64,000 nucleotides of DNA, taken from assembly GCA_034421095.1 (NCBI GenBank), contig DAOUKR010000035.1, positions 62,001 through 126,000 on the forward strand, written 5' to 3'. The stretch is from JAGWBG01 sp034421095. Lineage in GTDB: Bacteria > Chloroflexota > Dehalococcoidia > Lucifugimonadales > JAGWBF01. The notes under the pieces are model-generated. The model saw nothing but the letters and a program-made list of their open reading frames with translations, did not search any database and was not told the origin of the DNA. Made by a program: the position numbers and the translations under genes. Shown in pieces: positions 26,489 through 34,500 of the stretch (position 1 is the stretch's first letter; each line of letters opens with the position of its first letter).

Positions 26489-26625
26489 CCGGATTACCCG
26501 GCCCAGCCCAGGAAGATTGACTGAATCCACACCTTGGACTACACTGCAAGCCATGGGAATACCAGGCGTGGGAGAGCCTTCCCCATGCTCGCTCAAAGAC
26601 CGGCAGCTAAAGGAGTGGAGACGAC

Positions 26626-27417
26626 ATGAGCCTTCCGGAGTTCAGTGTTCAGAGAAAGAAAGTGTTATGTGTGGGTGCGGGAAGGGGAATCGGTAAGGGA
26701 ATTGCTCTGGCATTTGCCGAGGCAGGCGCAGACGTAGCAGTGACGGGGTTTACGTCCGTGGGAGCGGAGGAAGTGGCGGAAGAGGTCAGAAAGTTGGAGC
26801 GGCAGGGTCTTGCTTTCTCGGGTGATGCTACCAAGAGTGCCGACATGGACCGCCTGGCCAATGACGTTCTTCGGGAGTTCGGCCAGCTGGACGTTCTTGT
26901 GAACTGTGTGGGAGATTCCGTCAGCAAGCCGGTAGCTACCCTGCCTGACGGTGGGCCTCAGGGGATGACTGAGGAGGAGTGGCATACCCTGATTGATGTT
27001 AACCTCACCGAGGCTTTCCAGGGGTGCCGGGCCTTTGGACCCCACTTCCTTCGGCGACGCGGGGGCTCTGTCATCAACATCTCCGGGGTGGCCGCCTTTC
27101 GCAGTGCGGCGAGTCGCTCGGCTTACGATGCGGCCAAGGCGGGGTTAATGCGCTTTACCGAGAGTCTGGCCCAGGAGTGGGCACCCTATGGGGTGCGGGT
27201 GAACTCCATTGCCCCCGGTTCCTTCCCCGACCCGGACCAGATGTCCCTTGGCGATTACCGTGCTCGCCAGCAGAGCGCGGCCAGGGACGTGCCTTTGGGC
27301 CGCTTGGGGCAGCTGAAAGAGGTCGGTTATCTTGCGGTCTTTCTGGCCTCTCCGGCGGCGGACTACGTTACCGGTCAGACCTGGGCGGTTGATGGCGGAG
27401 TGAGCATAAAGGCTTGA
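26626..27417 (+). CDS. Short-chain dehydrogenase/reductase
   Basis: NAD(P)-dependent oxidoreductase of 263 residues. CVGAGRGIGKGIALAFAEAG is the cofactor fold with a GxGxxG-like start. NCVGDSVS stands where NNAG is usual. INISGVAAF holds the catalytic Ser and YDAAKAG the Tyr-x3-Lys. The C-terminus YVTGQTWAVDGG is typical. Start ATG 26626 after AAGGAGTGGAG. Neighbouring aminotransferase and amidase suggest a catabolic setting, but no substrate can be named. Confidence 0.92.
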   Translation: MSLPEFSVQRKKVLCVGAGRGIGKGIALAFAEAGADVAVTGFTSVGAEEVAEEVRKLERQGLAFSGDATKSADMDRLANDVLREFGQLDVLVNCVGDSVSKPVATLPDGGPQGMTEEEWHTLIDVNLTEAFQGCRAFGPHFLRRRGGSVINISGVAAFRSAASRSAYDAAKAGLMRFTESLAQEWAPYGVRVNSIAPGSFPDPDQMSLGDYRARQQSAARDVPLGRLGQLKEVGYLAVFLASPAADYVTGQTWAVDGGVSIKA

Positions 27418-27436
27418 CGCCGAATGATAAAGGCAA

Positions 27437-28801
27437 TCATTTGCCGTTGGTGCCCGGTGGGACCATGTCCATACCCAATACAACCTCACACCATCGGGCC
27501 GTTGCCAGCAGTTTATCCTCCCTGAACGGTGCCCCTTCCAGTTGCACTCCAAGGGGTAGACCCGACTGGCTCAGCCCCGACGGTATGGTGATTGTCGGCA
27601 GACCCGAGGAGGTCCAGGGGGCCTGAAATACAGGGTCCCCTGTGGTGTTCAGGTCTCTGGGAGCAGGCGCGGGGGTTGTGGGAGTGAGCAGGGCGTCTAC
27701 CCTGTTGGCAATGGAGGTCATCTCTTGCCGGAAGTGGCGGCGCATTCTCTGGGACTGCATATACTGGACTCCGGGTATCAGCATCCCGGACTCAATCGTG
27801 CTGCGGAGCCTTGGGCCGTAGTCGTCGGCGCGTTCCTGGAAGAACTCCTGGTGAAAGGCCGCGCATTCCACCTGCATCACTATCCGGTGCGAGGCGTAGC
27901 AAGTGGCGAAGCTCTCGGGCAGGCTCACTTCCTCTACGACAGCGCCGGCCTTGCTGAGACGCTGGGCCACGTCCTCCGTATTCTTCCTCACCTCGTCGTC
28001 GCAACGCTCCAGGAAGAAGTCCCTTATGAGACCGATTTTCGGAGGGCTTGCTATACCACTAATGGCCGCTCGGTAGCTGGTGACACGCTCGTTTGATGAG
28101 CTGGGGTCATTGGGGTCATGCCCGGCCATAGCGCCCAGCATGGTGGCTGCATCCAGCACCGTGCGCGTTATGATTCCCACCGTGTCCAGGGACCAACTGA
28201 CGGGGACCACCCCGTAGCGGCTGATTCTTCCGTAAGTTGCCTTGAGACCCACTGTCCCGTTGTAGGCGGCGGGCCTGCAGGTGGAGCCGCCGGTCTGGGA
28301 GCCAAGAGCGCCGTGGCACATGCGGGCTGCCACTGCTACCGCAGAGCCGCTGCTTGAGCCGCCCGGGGTATGAGCTGGATCCCAGGGGTTCACGGTTGGA
28401 GAAGGGTCGGCGGTAGCGAACTCCGTGGTGACGGCCTTTCCCAGAACAATGGCCCCGGCCTGTTTTAGACGGGTCACTGCGGTTGCATCGTATGTGGGCA
28501 CGAAATCGGCATATATTTTCGAGCACGCCGTAGTCTTCATTCCGGCGGTGTAGAAGATGTCCTTAAGCCCTATTGGTATCCCATGCAGGGGGCCGAGGCG
28601 CCTGCCCGTCTCAACCTCCTCGTCCCGCTGTCGAGCGGCACTCAGCACATCTTCCCGGTCAATTGTCACCCATGCCTTGAGGGTGGGGTCCAGTTTTTCA
28701 ATACGGCCCAGAAGGGACTGGGCCAGCGCCACGGCAGAAATCTCCCTTCTTCGAATCGCCTCGGCGGCTTGTGTTAACGTCAAGTCAAAAAGCTCTGCCA
28801 T
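27437..28801 (-). CDS. Amidase signature-family hydrolase (AtzE/GatA-like)
   Basis: A 454-residue amidase. The Ser-cisSer-Lys triad sits in GIPIGLKDIFYTAGM (Lys), TPGGSSSGSAVAVAARM (first Ser) and GSQTGGSTCRPAAYNG (nucleophile Ser). No GatB or GatC gene is nearby, and the substrate pocket is not diagnostic, so an amide-hydrolysing catabolic enzyme is more likely than a tRNA amidotransferase subunit. A 62-residue protein is encoded eight bases upstream and is likely co-translated, as in AtzG-AtzE pairs. Confidence 0.9.
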   Translation of the reverse strand: MAELFDLTLTQAAEAIRRREISAVALAQSLLGRIEKLDPTLKAWVTIDREDVLSAARQRDEEVETGRRLGPLHGIPIGLKDIFYTAGMKTTACSKIYADFVPTYDATAVTRLKQAGAIVLGKAVTTEFATADPSPTVNPWDPAHTPGGSSSGSAVAVAARMCHGALGSQTGGSTCRPAAYNGTVGLKATYGRISRYGVVPVSWSLDTVGIITRTVLDAATMLGAMAGHDPNDPSSSNERVTSYRAAISGIASPPKIGLIRDFFLERCDDEVRKNTEDVAQRLSKAGAVVEEVSLPESFATCYASHRIVMQVECAAFHQEFFQERADDYGPRLRSTIESGMLIPGVQYMQSQRMRRHFRQEMTSIANRVDALLTPTTPAPAPRDLNTTGDPVFQAPWTSSGLPTITIPSGLSQSGLPLGVQLEGAPFREDKLLATARWCEVVLGMDMVPPGTNGK

Positions 28802-28809
28802 AATAGCTC

Positions 28810-28998
28810 CTATAAGAAAAAGGCCGGTTCCTCTTCCCTGTGGGGCAGGTTTTGGGATACCAGCAATAGATTCGCTGCTGCGTCTGATAGTGTTGCTCGG
28901 ATAGCCTCAGCCCTTTCCTGGCCCAGAATCGCGGCTGCTCTGGCTATAAGCTCTCGGGAGAGTTCCTCCTGAGAGCCTTTGGGATTCACTGTTACCAT
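28810..28998 (-). CDS. Small AtzG/GatC-like partner of the amidase
   Basis: A 62-residue protein, MVTVNPKGSQEELSRELIAR, then AILGQERAEAIRATLSDAAANLL and ending EEEPAFFL. The start ATG 28998 has GGAGG upstream with good spacing; the in-frame extension to 29064 is less likely. Its layout (helix, LGxxRAxAIRxxLxxAAxNL, acidic spacer, PAFxx end) recalls AtzG/DUF4089 and GatC, small proteins that wrap around amidase partners. Position directly ahead of the amidase agrees. The resemblance is by eye and weak in identity. Confidence 0.65.
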   Translation of the reverse strand: MVTVNPKGSQEELSRELIARAAAILGQERAEAIRATLSDAAANLLLVSQNLPHREEEPAFFL

Positions 28999-29078
28999 CC
29001 TTTGTCCTCCCAAGGCGCTGTCTGGTCCACCCGGATGAGTGGCCGGGCTCCGCTCTTCCTGCAAAGCCCTGGGTTGCG

Positions 29079-29161
29079 TTTCCGCCGCTTTTCGGCCCGC
29101 CGCGGCGGGCGTCTTTGGCGGCGGGCCTGTCGGCTAGGCGCTGTCGCTGGGCGCCCCTGGG
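29079..29161 (+). repeat. Palindromic element, family A, with nested CCCGCCGCGGCGGG
   Basis: Reads CCGCCGCTTTTCGG, then CCCGCCGCGGCGGG, then CGTCTTTGGCGGCGGG and a tail GCTGTCGCTGGGCGCC. The core matches the copies at 48829 and 48983, except that the GC palindrome replaces the usual GAGGTT. Lies just past the cyclophilin stop. Confidence 0.65.
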
Positions 29162-29162
29162 C

Positions 29163-29825
29163 CTAGCTTCCCGGCGTGGTCTCCTCTATTTCGATGCCCT
29201 GGATAACCACATCGTTCAACGGCTTGTCCTGCCGGTTAGTGGCGACTTTGGAAATGGCCACTGCCACGTCCTGCCCTTCCAATACCGTGCCGAATATGGT
29301 GTGACGCTGGTTCAGGTGGGGTGTTGGGACAGTAGTGATGAAGAACTGGCTGCCGTTGGTGTTTGGCCCTGCGTTGGCCATAGCGAGGATGCCCGGGCGG
29401 TCGAATACGAGGGAGGGAACGAACTCATCCTCGAAGTTGTAGCCCGGTCCTCCGCCTCCCGTGCCCGTGGGGTCTCCACCCTGAATCATGAAGTTCTCTA
29501 TCACTCGATGGAAAATTACTCCGTCATAGTAGCCCTCCCTGGCCAGAAAGACGAAGTTATTCACCGTCTTGGGAGCGTCGTTGGGCAATAGCTCAATGAC
29601 GATGCTCCCCTGATTGGTGTTGAACGTAGCAACATATCGTTTGGTTGTGTCAATGGTCATGGCTGGGAGTTGCGAATATTGTTTGATTTCGGTGTCTCCT
29701 TCCTGCGTTGGTACTGCCGTAGGGGATGGGGTGGGCGTAGCTGTCGGCGTTGGCGTGGGTGTAGGGTCGCTACCACAGGCTGCTGCCAGAAGCATAGCTC
29801 CGATTACTATTACGAGTATCCGCAT
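29163..29825 (-). CDS. Cyclophilin-type peptidyl-prolyl isomerase, lipoprotein
   Basis: Extracytoplasmic folding enzyme of 220 residues. Signal peptide MRILVIVIGAMLLAAACGS ends in a lipobox (AAAC). A Thr-Pro-rich linker follows (about 21-40). The cyclophilin domain has FHRVIENFMIQGGDPTGTGGGG, LAMANAGPNTNGSQFFI and HTIFGTVLEGQDV, with the catalytic Arg in FHRV. An ATG nine bases upstream (29834) is also in frame, but it directly follows a TATAAT box, so 29825 is preferred and would be nearly leaderless. Anchored lipoprotein, so a client of LspA. Confidence 0.93.
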   Translation of the reverse strand: MRILVIVIGAMLLAAACGSDPTPTPTPTATPTPSPTAVPTQEGDTEIKQYSQLPAMTIDTTKRYVATFNTNQGSIVIELLPNDAPKTVNNFVFLAREGYYDGVIFHRVIENFMIQGGDPTGTGGGGPGYNFEDEFVPSLVFDRPGILAMANAGPNTNGSQFFITTVPTPHLNQRHTIFGTVLEGQDVAVAISKVATNRQDKPLNDVVIQGIEIEETTPGS

Positions 29826-29834
29826 CACCGCCAT

Positions 29835-29863
29835 ATTATAGACCACAAAGCCCAGGGAGTCAC
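29835..29863 (-). promoter_or_regulatory. Candidate promoter of the cyclophilin gene, implying a leaderless message
   Basis: On the minus strand GTGACT (29863-29858), 17 bases, then a perfect TATAAT (29840-29835). The transcript would start about 29828, only a few bases before ATG 29825. Confidence 0.4.
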
Positions 29864-30147
29864 TACCTTTCCGGTGTTCCAGCGAAATTTGGTTGGTGAG
29901 ATGCTGGCCAGGAAGGCATGTACAGCACGGGGATTGACCGTCAGTTCTGCGGGGGCTACACTGCGTACTACCGGGACCTGTCTGTCGGCAGGCAGGTGGG
30001 GTAAGTTTACCATGTCCCCGGCCGGTGCCCTTCCGGCAGCCCTTTCCCATTAAGAGCATCGTCCATCTGGTCCGCCTGAGGCGGATGGCGAGGGTTGATA
30101 CATCCCGCATATTCCTTCTGACATCTAATCTCAGAGGAGGAGTAAGA
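29864..30147. other. Intergenic stretch, no gene seen
   Basis: Between divergent genes. The only structure noted is TCCGCCTGAGGCGGA at about 30070-30084, a copy of the short GC palindrome, and a GAGGAGGAG ribosome-binding site at its right end. Confidence 0.5.
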
Positions 30148-30585
30148 ATGAAGTGCCCCAGATGTAACATTACCTTGAAGCTGGAGAAGTACAGGGGTAT
30201 AGAGGTCGACAAATGCTCCGGGTGTGAGGGCATGTGGTTGGACCACCCGGAGCTTGGTGAGTTGGAGGACAAGGTCTTCGATGAAGGGCTGGTCAAGGGG
30301 ACGATGAGGTTCACCTCCAACAGCGGCGACCTTTTGTGCCCAACCTGTGGCAAACACATGCACTGGTTCAGGTACAGGCACTACAACCTGGAGTTGGACT
30401 TCTGCGAAGAGGAGCATGGTTTCTGGCTCGACAAGGGTGAAGAGAGGCGAGTCCTAGAGATTATGGAGCAGAGGGGCAAGGACCTGAAGAGGTCTGCCAG
30501 CGCAGAGGTGCAGTGGAACAAGTTCCTCTCGAACATCAACTCCAAGTCCTTCCTGGACAAGGTTAAAGACCTTTTCAGAGGTTGA
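30148..30585 (+). CDS. Two-ribbon zf-TFIIB-type zinc protein
   Basis: A 145-residue cytosolic protein with two TFIIB-like zinc ribbons: CPRC...CSGCEGMWLDHPEL (residues 3 to about 35) and CPTC...CEEEHGFWLDKGE. The CxGCxGxWLD pattern is diagnostic of the zf-TFIIB family; in the second copy the last pair is changed to Cys-x4-His. The C-terminus is a charged helix, ending LDKVKDLFRG. The ATG is preceded by an excellent GAGGAGG. Function is unknown, and binding of nucleic acid or protein is only an assumption from the fold. Confidence 0.85.
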   Translation: MKCPRCNITLKLEKYRGIEVDKCSGCEGMWLDHPELGELEDKVFDEGLVKGTMRFTSNSGDLLCPTCGKHMHWFRYRHYNLELDFCEEEHGFWLDKGEERRVLEIMEQRGKDLKRSASAEVQWNKFLSNINSKSFLDKVKDLFRG

Positions 30586-30602
30586 TACCCCCGAGACGAC
30601 GC

Positions 30603-30640
30603 ATATCCGCCCGCTTTTCGGGAGATTCGTCTTTGGACCG
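30603..30640 (+). repeat. Palindromic element, family A copy
   Basis: ATCCGCCCGCTTTTCGGG followed by AGATTCGTCTTTGG. The left arm is intact and the right arm is replaced by ACCGGG. Further right, TCCGCCGGAGGCGGA (about 30699-30713) is a short GC palindrome. Confidence 0.7.
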
Positions 30641-30728
30641 GGTGCCCTCTCCGCTTTCTGACCGGTCATGCTTCACGAGTATGCAAGCACGGGTTATCCG
30701 CCGGAGGCGGACCGCGCAATTGGCGGCG

Positions 30729-30757
30729 TTGATTCTATGAAACAATGTATCTACAAT
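30729..30757 (+). promoter_or_regulatory. Candidate promoter of the oligopeptide-type ABC operon
   Basis: TTGATT (30729-30734), 17-base spacer, TACAAT (30752-30757) in an AT-rich stretch unlike its surroundings. AGGAGGGG follows before the ATG at 30797. Confidence 0.6.
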
Positions 30758-30796
30758 ATATAGATAAGGCATCAACAATCTCAGGAGGGGAAAGAT

Positions 30797-32506
30797 ATGC
30801 CCTGGAAAGTGTTTCTCCTGATTATTGTGTCCCTGTCTCTGCTGGTCCTGGTGGCTTGCAGCGGCAGGAGAGACAGCACTGACGCCCCGGCCACGGCTAC
30901 AGCCGAACCGGAAGCTATATCAGAAGCTACGGTAGCGACGTCCCAACCGACTCCCACACGGAGTTCGGAGAGACGGAGCGTACAACCCGGTGGAACTATT
31001 GACGGGGGGACACTGGTCAGGCTGGGCGGTGACCCACCTACCCTTGACCCACATCTGACCACCGATGCCACTTCCGCCACCTACATCGTGGAGGTGTTCG
31101 GCGGCCTCGTAACCATAGATTCGGAGTTGAACATCGTACCTGACATTGCCAGAAACTGGGACATATCTCCCGATGGCAGGATATACACGTTCTATTTACG
31201 GGAGGATGCCCAGTTCCATAGCGGCAAACCGGTAACCGCACAAGACTTCAAATGGTCCCTGGAGCGGGCCACGGACCCTCTTACCGCCGCACCCGTCGTT
31301 GATGAATACCTGGGAGACATAGTGGGTGCAGATGACAAGCTGGAGGGCAACGTCAGGGATGTAAGCGGCATACGGGTGATTGATGACTACACCCTGGAGA
31401 TAACCATAGATGAACCCAAGTCCTATTTCCTGGCAAAGCTCACTTACCCCACCGGGTTTGTCCTTGACCAGGAGAACGTGGAGAGCGACCGAAGGTGGTT
31501 CAGGACCCCCAACGGCACCGGCCCGTTCAAGCTGGAGGAGTACGTGCCGGGTGAGACCATGATTCTCGCCCGCAACGAAAACTACCATCTGGGAGCTCCA
31601 TTCCTGGGAAAGGTTGAGTTCATCCTTAGCGGTGGGACGGCTATGCTGATGTATGAGAACGACGAGATACAGCTAACGGGTGTGGGGCTTGCCGACCTGG
31701 ACCTTATTCTCGACCCGAATAACCCGTTAAACGCCGAACTCAAGCGTGCCCCTCCATCCTTCAGCACCGACTACATAGGTATGAACGTGAATGAGCCTCC
31801 CTTCGATGACCCCAAGGTGAGGCAGGCCCTGAACTATGCGATAGACAAGCAGGCGATTTCCAGGGATGTCCTTGCCGATCTGGTCATCCCCGCAACCGGA
31901 ATACTACCCCCGGGGTTTCCGGGCTACAACGACAACCTATCCGGTTATTCCTACGACCCGGAGAAGGCACGGCAGCTCCTGAGCGAATCGAAATATGGGG
32001 ACGACCTGGAAAACTTCCCTCGCATTATCCTCACCACGGCCGGTAGTTTTGGCTCCAGCGTGGGACTGGACCTGGAGGTGGTACTGGAGATGTGGCGGGA
32101 GAACCTGGGGATAGAGGTGGAAATACTACAGACGGAGTTCGCCACCTACTTGCAGGACCTTGTAAAACGCCGGTTCCAGATGTTCCAGATTGGATGGATT
32201 GCCGACTATCCCGACCCTGAGAATTTCCTTGACCTGCTGTTTCATGGTGATAGCAAGAATAACCACACGGGATTCAACAACACGGAGGTGAACGAGCTTC
32301 TCGAAAGGGCACGGATCGAACAACAGGAGGACGTGAGGTACGATCTGTACCGGCAGGCAGAGGAGTTAATCGTCCAGGAAGCTCCCTGGATCCCCTTGTG
32401 GTACAGTGGGGAGCAGTACGTACTGGTGAAGCCCTACGTACACGATTATATACTGGCACCGCTGATTATTCCCAAGCTCCGGTTCGTGTATCTGACAGAG
32501 GAGTAG
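30797..32506 (+). CDS. ABC transporter substrate-binding lipoprotein, peptide/nickel family 5
   Basis: Cell-surface binding protein of 569 residues. Signal peptide with lipobox LVLVACSG, a Thr/Ala-rich linker to about residue 60, then the SBP family 5 domain: GGTLVRLGGDPPTLDPH, NIVPDIARNWDISPDGRIYT, AQDFKWSLERATDP, RQALNYAIDKQAI and YRQAEELIVQEAPWIPL. Expected ligands are oligopeptides or similar. Two permease genes follow closely. AGGAGG precedes the ATG. Confidence 0.93.
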   Translation: MPWKVFLLIIVSLSLLVLVACSGRRDSTDAPATATAEPEAISEATVATSQPTPTRSSERRSVQPGGTIDGGTLVRLGGDPPTLDPHLTTDATSATYIVEVFGGLVTIDSELNIVPDIARNWDISPDGRIYTFYLREDAQFHSGKPVTAQDFKWSLERATDPLTAAPVVDEYLGDIVGADDKLEGNVRDVSGIRVIDDYTLEITIDEPKSYFLAKLTYPTGFVLDQENVESDRRWFRTPNGTGPFKLEEYVPGETMILARNENYHLGAPFLGKVEFILSGGTAMLMYENDEIQLTGVGLADLDLILDPNNPLNAELKRAPPSFSTDYIGMNVNEPPFDDPKVRQALNYAIDKQAISRDVLADLVIPATGILPPGFPGYNDNLSGYSYDPEKARQLLSESKYGDDLENFPRIILTTAGSFGSSVGLDLEVVLEMWRENLGIEVEILQTEFATYLQDLVKRRFQMFQIGWIADYPDPENFLDLLFHGDSKNNHTGFNNTEVNELLERARIEQQEDVRYDLYRQAEELIVQEAPWIPLWYSGEQYVLVKPYVHDYILAPLIIPKLRFVYLTEE

Positions 32507-32516
32507 GGAGGGTAGC

Positions 32517-33443
32517 ATGTGGGTCTACATTGCCCGGAGACTCATGTGGACCCCCGTGCTTCTCCTGGCTGTATCGTTGATAACCTTCACTCTGGGCCGC
32601 TTTGGCCCAGGTGACCCGGTTCAGATACTCATGGGGCAGAGGAGCAACCCCGAGGCCATAGAAAGGCTCAGGGCGCAATACGGCCTGGATAAGCCCGTCC
32701 TGGTGCAATACGGGATTTACGTCAAGGATGCCCTGCAGGGGGATTTCGGGGAGAGCTACAAGTACAGGGGCAGGACAGTAAGCGAGCTTGTCAGCAAACG
32801 CATGTGGGTCTCAGCCCAGCTGGGGATCGCCGCCTCAATTATATCTCTTGCGCTGGGCATACCCCTGGGATTCTTCGTAGCTCTGAAGCAGGGCACCTGG
32901 CTGGATACTGCAACGGTGAGCGCCACTATATTTTTCATGTCGGTCCCCGTATTTTTGACCGGCCCTGCCCTGCTAATCGTATTTTCTCTGTGGTTGGGCA
33001 TACTGCCCACACATGGCTGGGACGGATTCTTCAGTACCTCGATTGTCATGCCGGCTCTGGTGTTGGGTCTGCCCGGTATAGCGGGTCTGACCAGGCTCAC
33101 CAGGGCCAGCACTCTCGAGGTCCTGGGCCAGGACTACGTGCGTACCGCCAGGGCCAAGGGACTGCGAGAGTTCGTGGTGCGCTACCGACATATCATGAGG
33201 AACGCCCTGATACCCATATTCACGGTGGTGGGACTTTCCCTGGCTACTCTCATAGAAGGAGCCTTCATCACCGAGTTCATGTTTGGCATTCCAGGTATTG
33301 GGCAGTTGGGAATTGAATCCATATTCGCCAGGGACTACCCCATCATCATGGCGCTGACCCTCACAATCGCGGTGGCATTCGTAATTGCCAACCTGATTGT
33401 GGATATTGGCTATCGTTTCATTGACCCAAGGATACGCTATTAA
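32517..33443 (+). CDS. ABC transporter permease, DppB type
   Basis: A 308-residue inner-membrane permease with six helices. RRLMWTPVLLLAVSLITF at the N-terminus and FGPGDP are typical of DppB/OppB. YVRTARAKGLREFVVRYRHIMRNALIP is the EAA loop that contacts the ATPase. It starts ten bases after the binding-protein stop and is eight bases before the second permease. Confidence 0.93.
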   Translation: MWVYIARRLMWTPVLLLAVSLITFTLGRFGPGDPVQILMGQRSNPEAIERLRAQYGLDKPVLVQYGIYVKDALQGDFGESYKYRGRTVSELVSKRMWVSAQLGIAASIISLALGIPLGFFVALKQGTWLDTATVSATIFFMSVPVFLTGPALLIVFSLWLGILPTHGWDGFFSTSIVMPALVLGLPGIAGLTRLTRASTLEVLGQDYVRTARAKGLREFVVRYRHIMRNALIPIFTVVGLSLATLIEGAFITEFMFGIPGIGQLGIESIFARDYPIIMALTLTIAVAFVIANLIVDIGYRFIDPRIRY

Positions 33444-33451
33444 GAGGCGCT

Positions 33452-34414
33452 ATGGCTGCTGAGAATGAAGATGCCATCTTTGCGGGCGGGACAAGGGGAA
33501 GGAGCCTCTGGTCTCAGTCACTGCGCCGTTTATTGCGGAAGAAAGTGGGCATGGCCTGCCTGGTGGTAATCTCGGTGATGTATCTGGCAGGAATCTTCGC
33601 TCCCTGGGTCACGCCCTACGACTACAGAGCACAGGACCTGTCGGCAACCAAGGAGAGGCCGTCGTGGAGTCATCCCTTTGGGACTGACAGATTGGGCAGG
33701 GACTACCTCACCCGCATCATATACGGACTGCGTACCACCGTGATAATTACCATCGCCTCCATAGTTACAGGGAGCCTGTTCCTGGGTATAGGGATGGGCC
33801 TGGTATCGGGATATTTCGGGAAAATGGTGGACTCGGTAATTATGCGTGTGGGAGAGGTGTTCCTGGCCTTTCCTGGCATATTGCTCGTGCTACTGATTGC
33901 CGCTACCCTCAGACCCCGCGTGGTGGAGTTGGCAAGGGGATTTGAAGACTTCACTGGTCTGAATATTGTCACATTGGGCATAGTGGACTACCTGGTAGTG
34001 TTTGGGTCCCTATCTGCCTTCTCATGGGTTGGAATGGCGAGGCTGGTAAGAGGCCAGGTGCTATACACTAAACAGGCCCAGTACGTGGAGGCAGCCCAGT
34101 CCATTGGGGCCTCTACCAGGCGTATCCTGGTGGCTCACGTACTTCCAAACGTGATTAGCCCAGTGATAGTGTTGGTGTCAATGGGCATGGCCGGCGCTGC
34201 TGGAGCGGAGATAGTCCTGAGCTGGCTGGGAATCGGCATACAGCCGCCCACACCGAGTCTGGGTGTCATGATTTTCGAGAACGGCAATATAAGCGTTCTG
34301 CGCACCGACCCACACCTGCTCCTCTTCCCAGTAGGCTCAATAACCGTTCTCATCTTCGCCTTTAATCTGCTGGGAGACGCTCTGAATGACGCTTTCAACC
34401 CGAGGGCGAGGTAA
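33452..34414 (+). CDS. ABC transporter permease, DppC type
   Basis: A 320-residue permease of the DppC/OppC group. The N-terminal WSQSLRRLLRKKVGMACLVV, HPFGTDRLGRDYLTRIIYGLRT and the EAA loop YVEAAQSIGASTRRILVAHVLPN are all characteristic. The end GDALNDAFNPRAR is standard. The usual partner ATPases (DppD/DppF) do not follow. Instead a repeat element and a convergent gene do, so ATPases must be encoded elsewhere or shared. Confidence 0.93.
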   Translation: MAAENEDAIFAGGTRGRSLWSQSLRRLLRKKVGMACLVVISVMYLAGIFAPWVTPYDYRAQDLSATKERPSWSHPFGTDRLGRDYLTRIIYGLRTTVIITIASIVTGSLFLGIGMGLVSGYFGKMVDSVIMRVGEVFLAFPGILLVLLIAATLRPRVVELARGFEDFTGLNIVTLGIVDYLVVFGSLSAFSWVGMARLVRGQVLYTKQAQYVEAAQSIGASTRRILVAHVLPNVISPVIVLVSMGMAGAAGAEIVLSWLGIGIQPPTPSLGVMIFENGNISVLRTDPHLLLFPVGSITVLIFAFNLLGDALNDAFNPRAR

Positions 34415-34435
34415 TTGCCCAAGAACGGGCATTTT

Positions 34436-34500
34436 ATCCGCCCGCGTTTTCGGGAGGTTCGTCTATGGCGGGCAGGAAGGGTCGGGACTGCGGGCCCGAG
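34436..34500 (+). repeat. Palindromic element, family A, forming the end of the peptidase gene
   Basis: ATCCGCCCGCGTTTTCGGGA, then GGTTCGTCTATGGCGGGC and a tail AGGAAGGGTCGGGACTGCG, which closely matches the tail of the copy inside glmS. On the minus strand it encodes the last 12 residues and the TAG of the peptidase gene. Confidence 0.75.
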
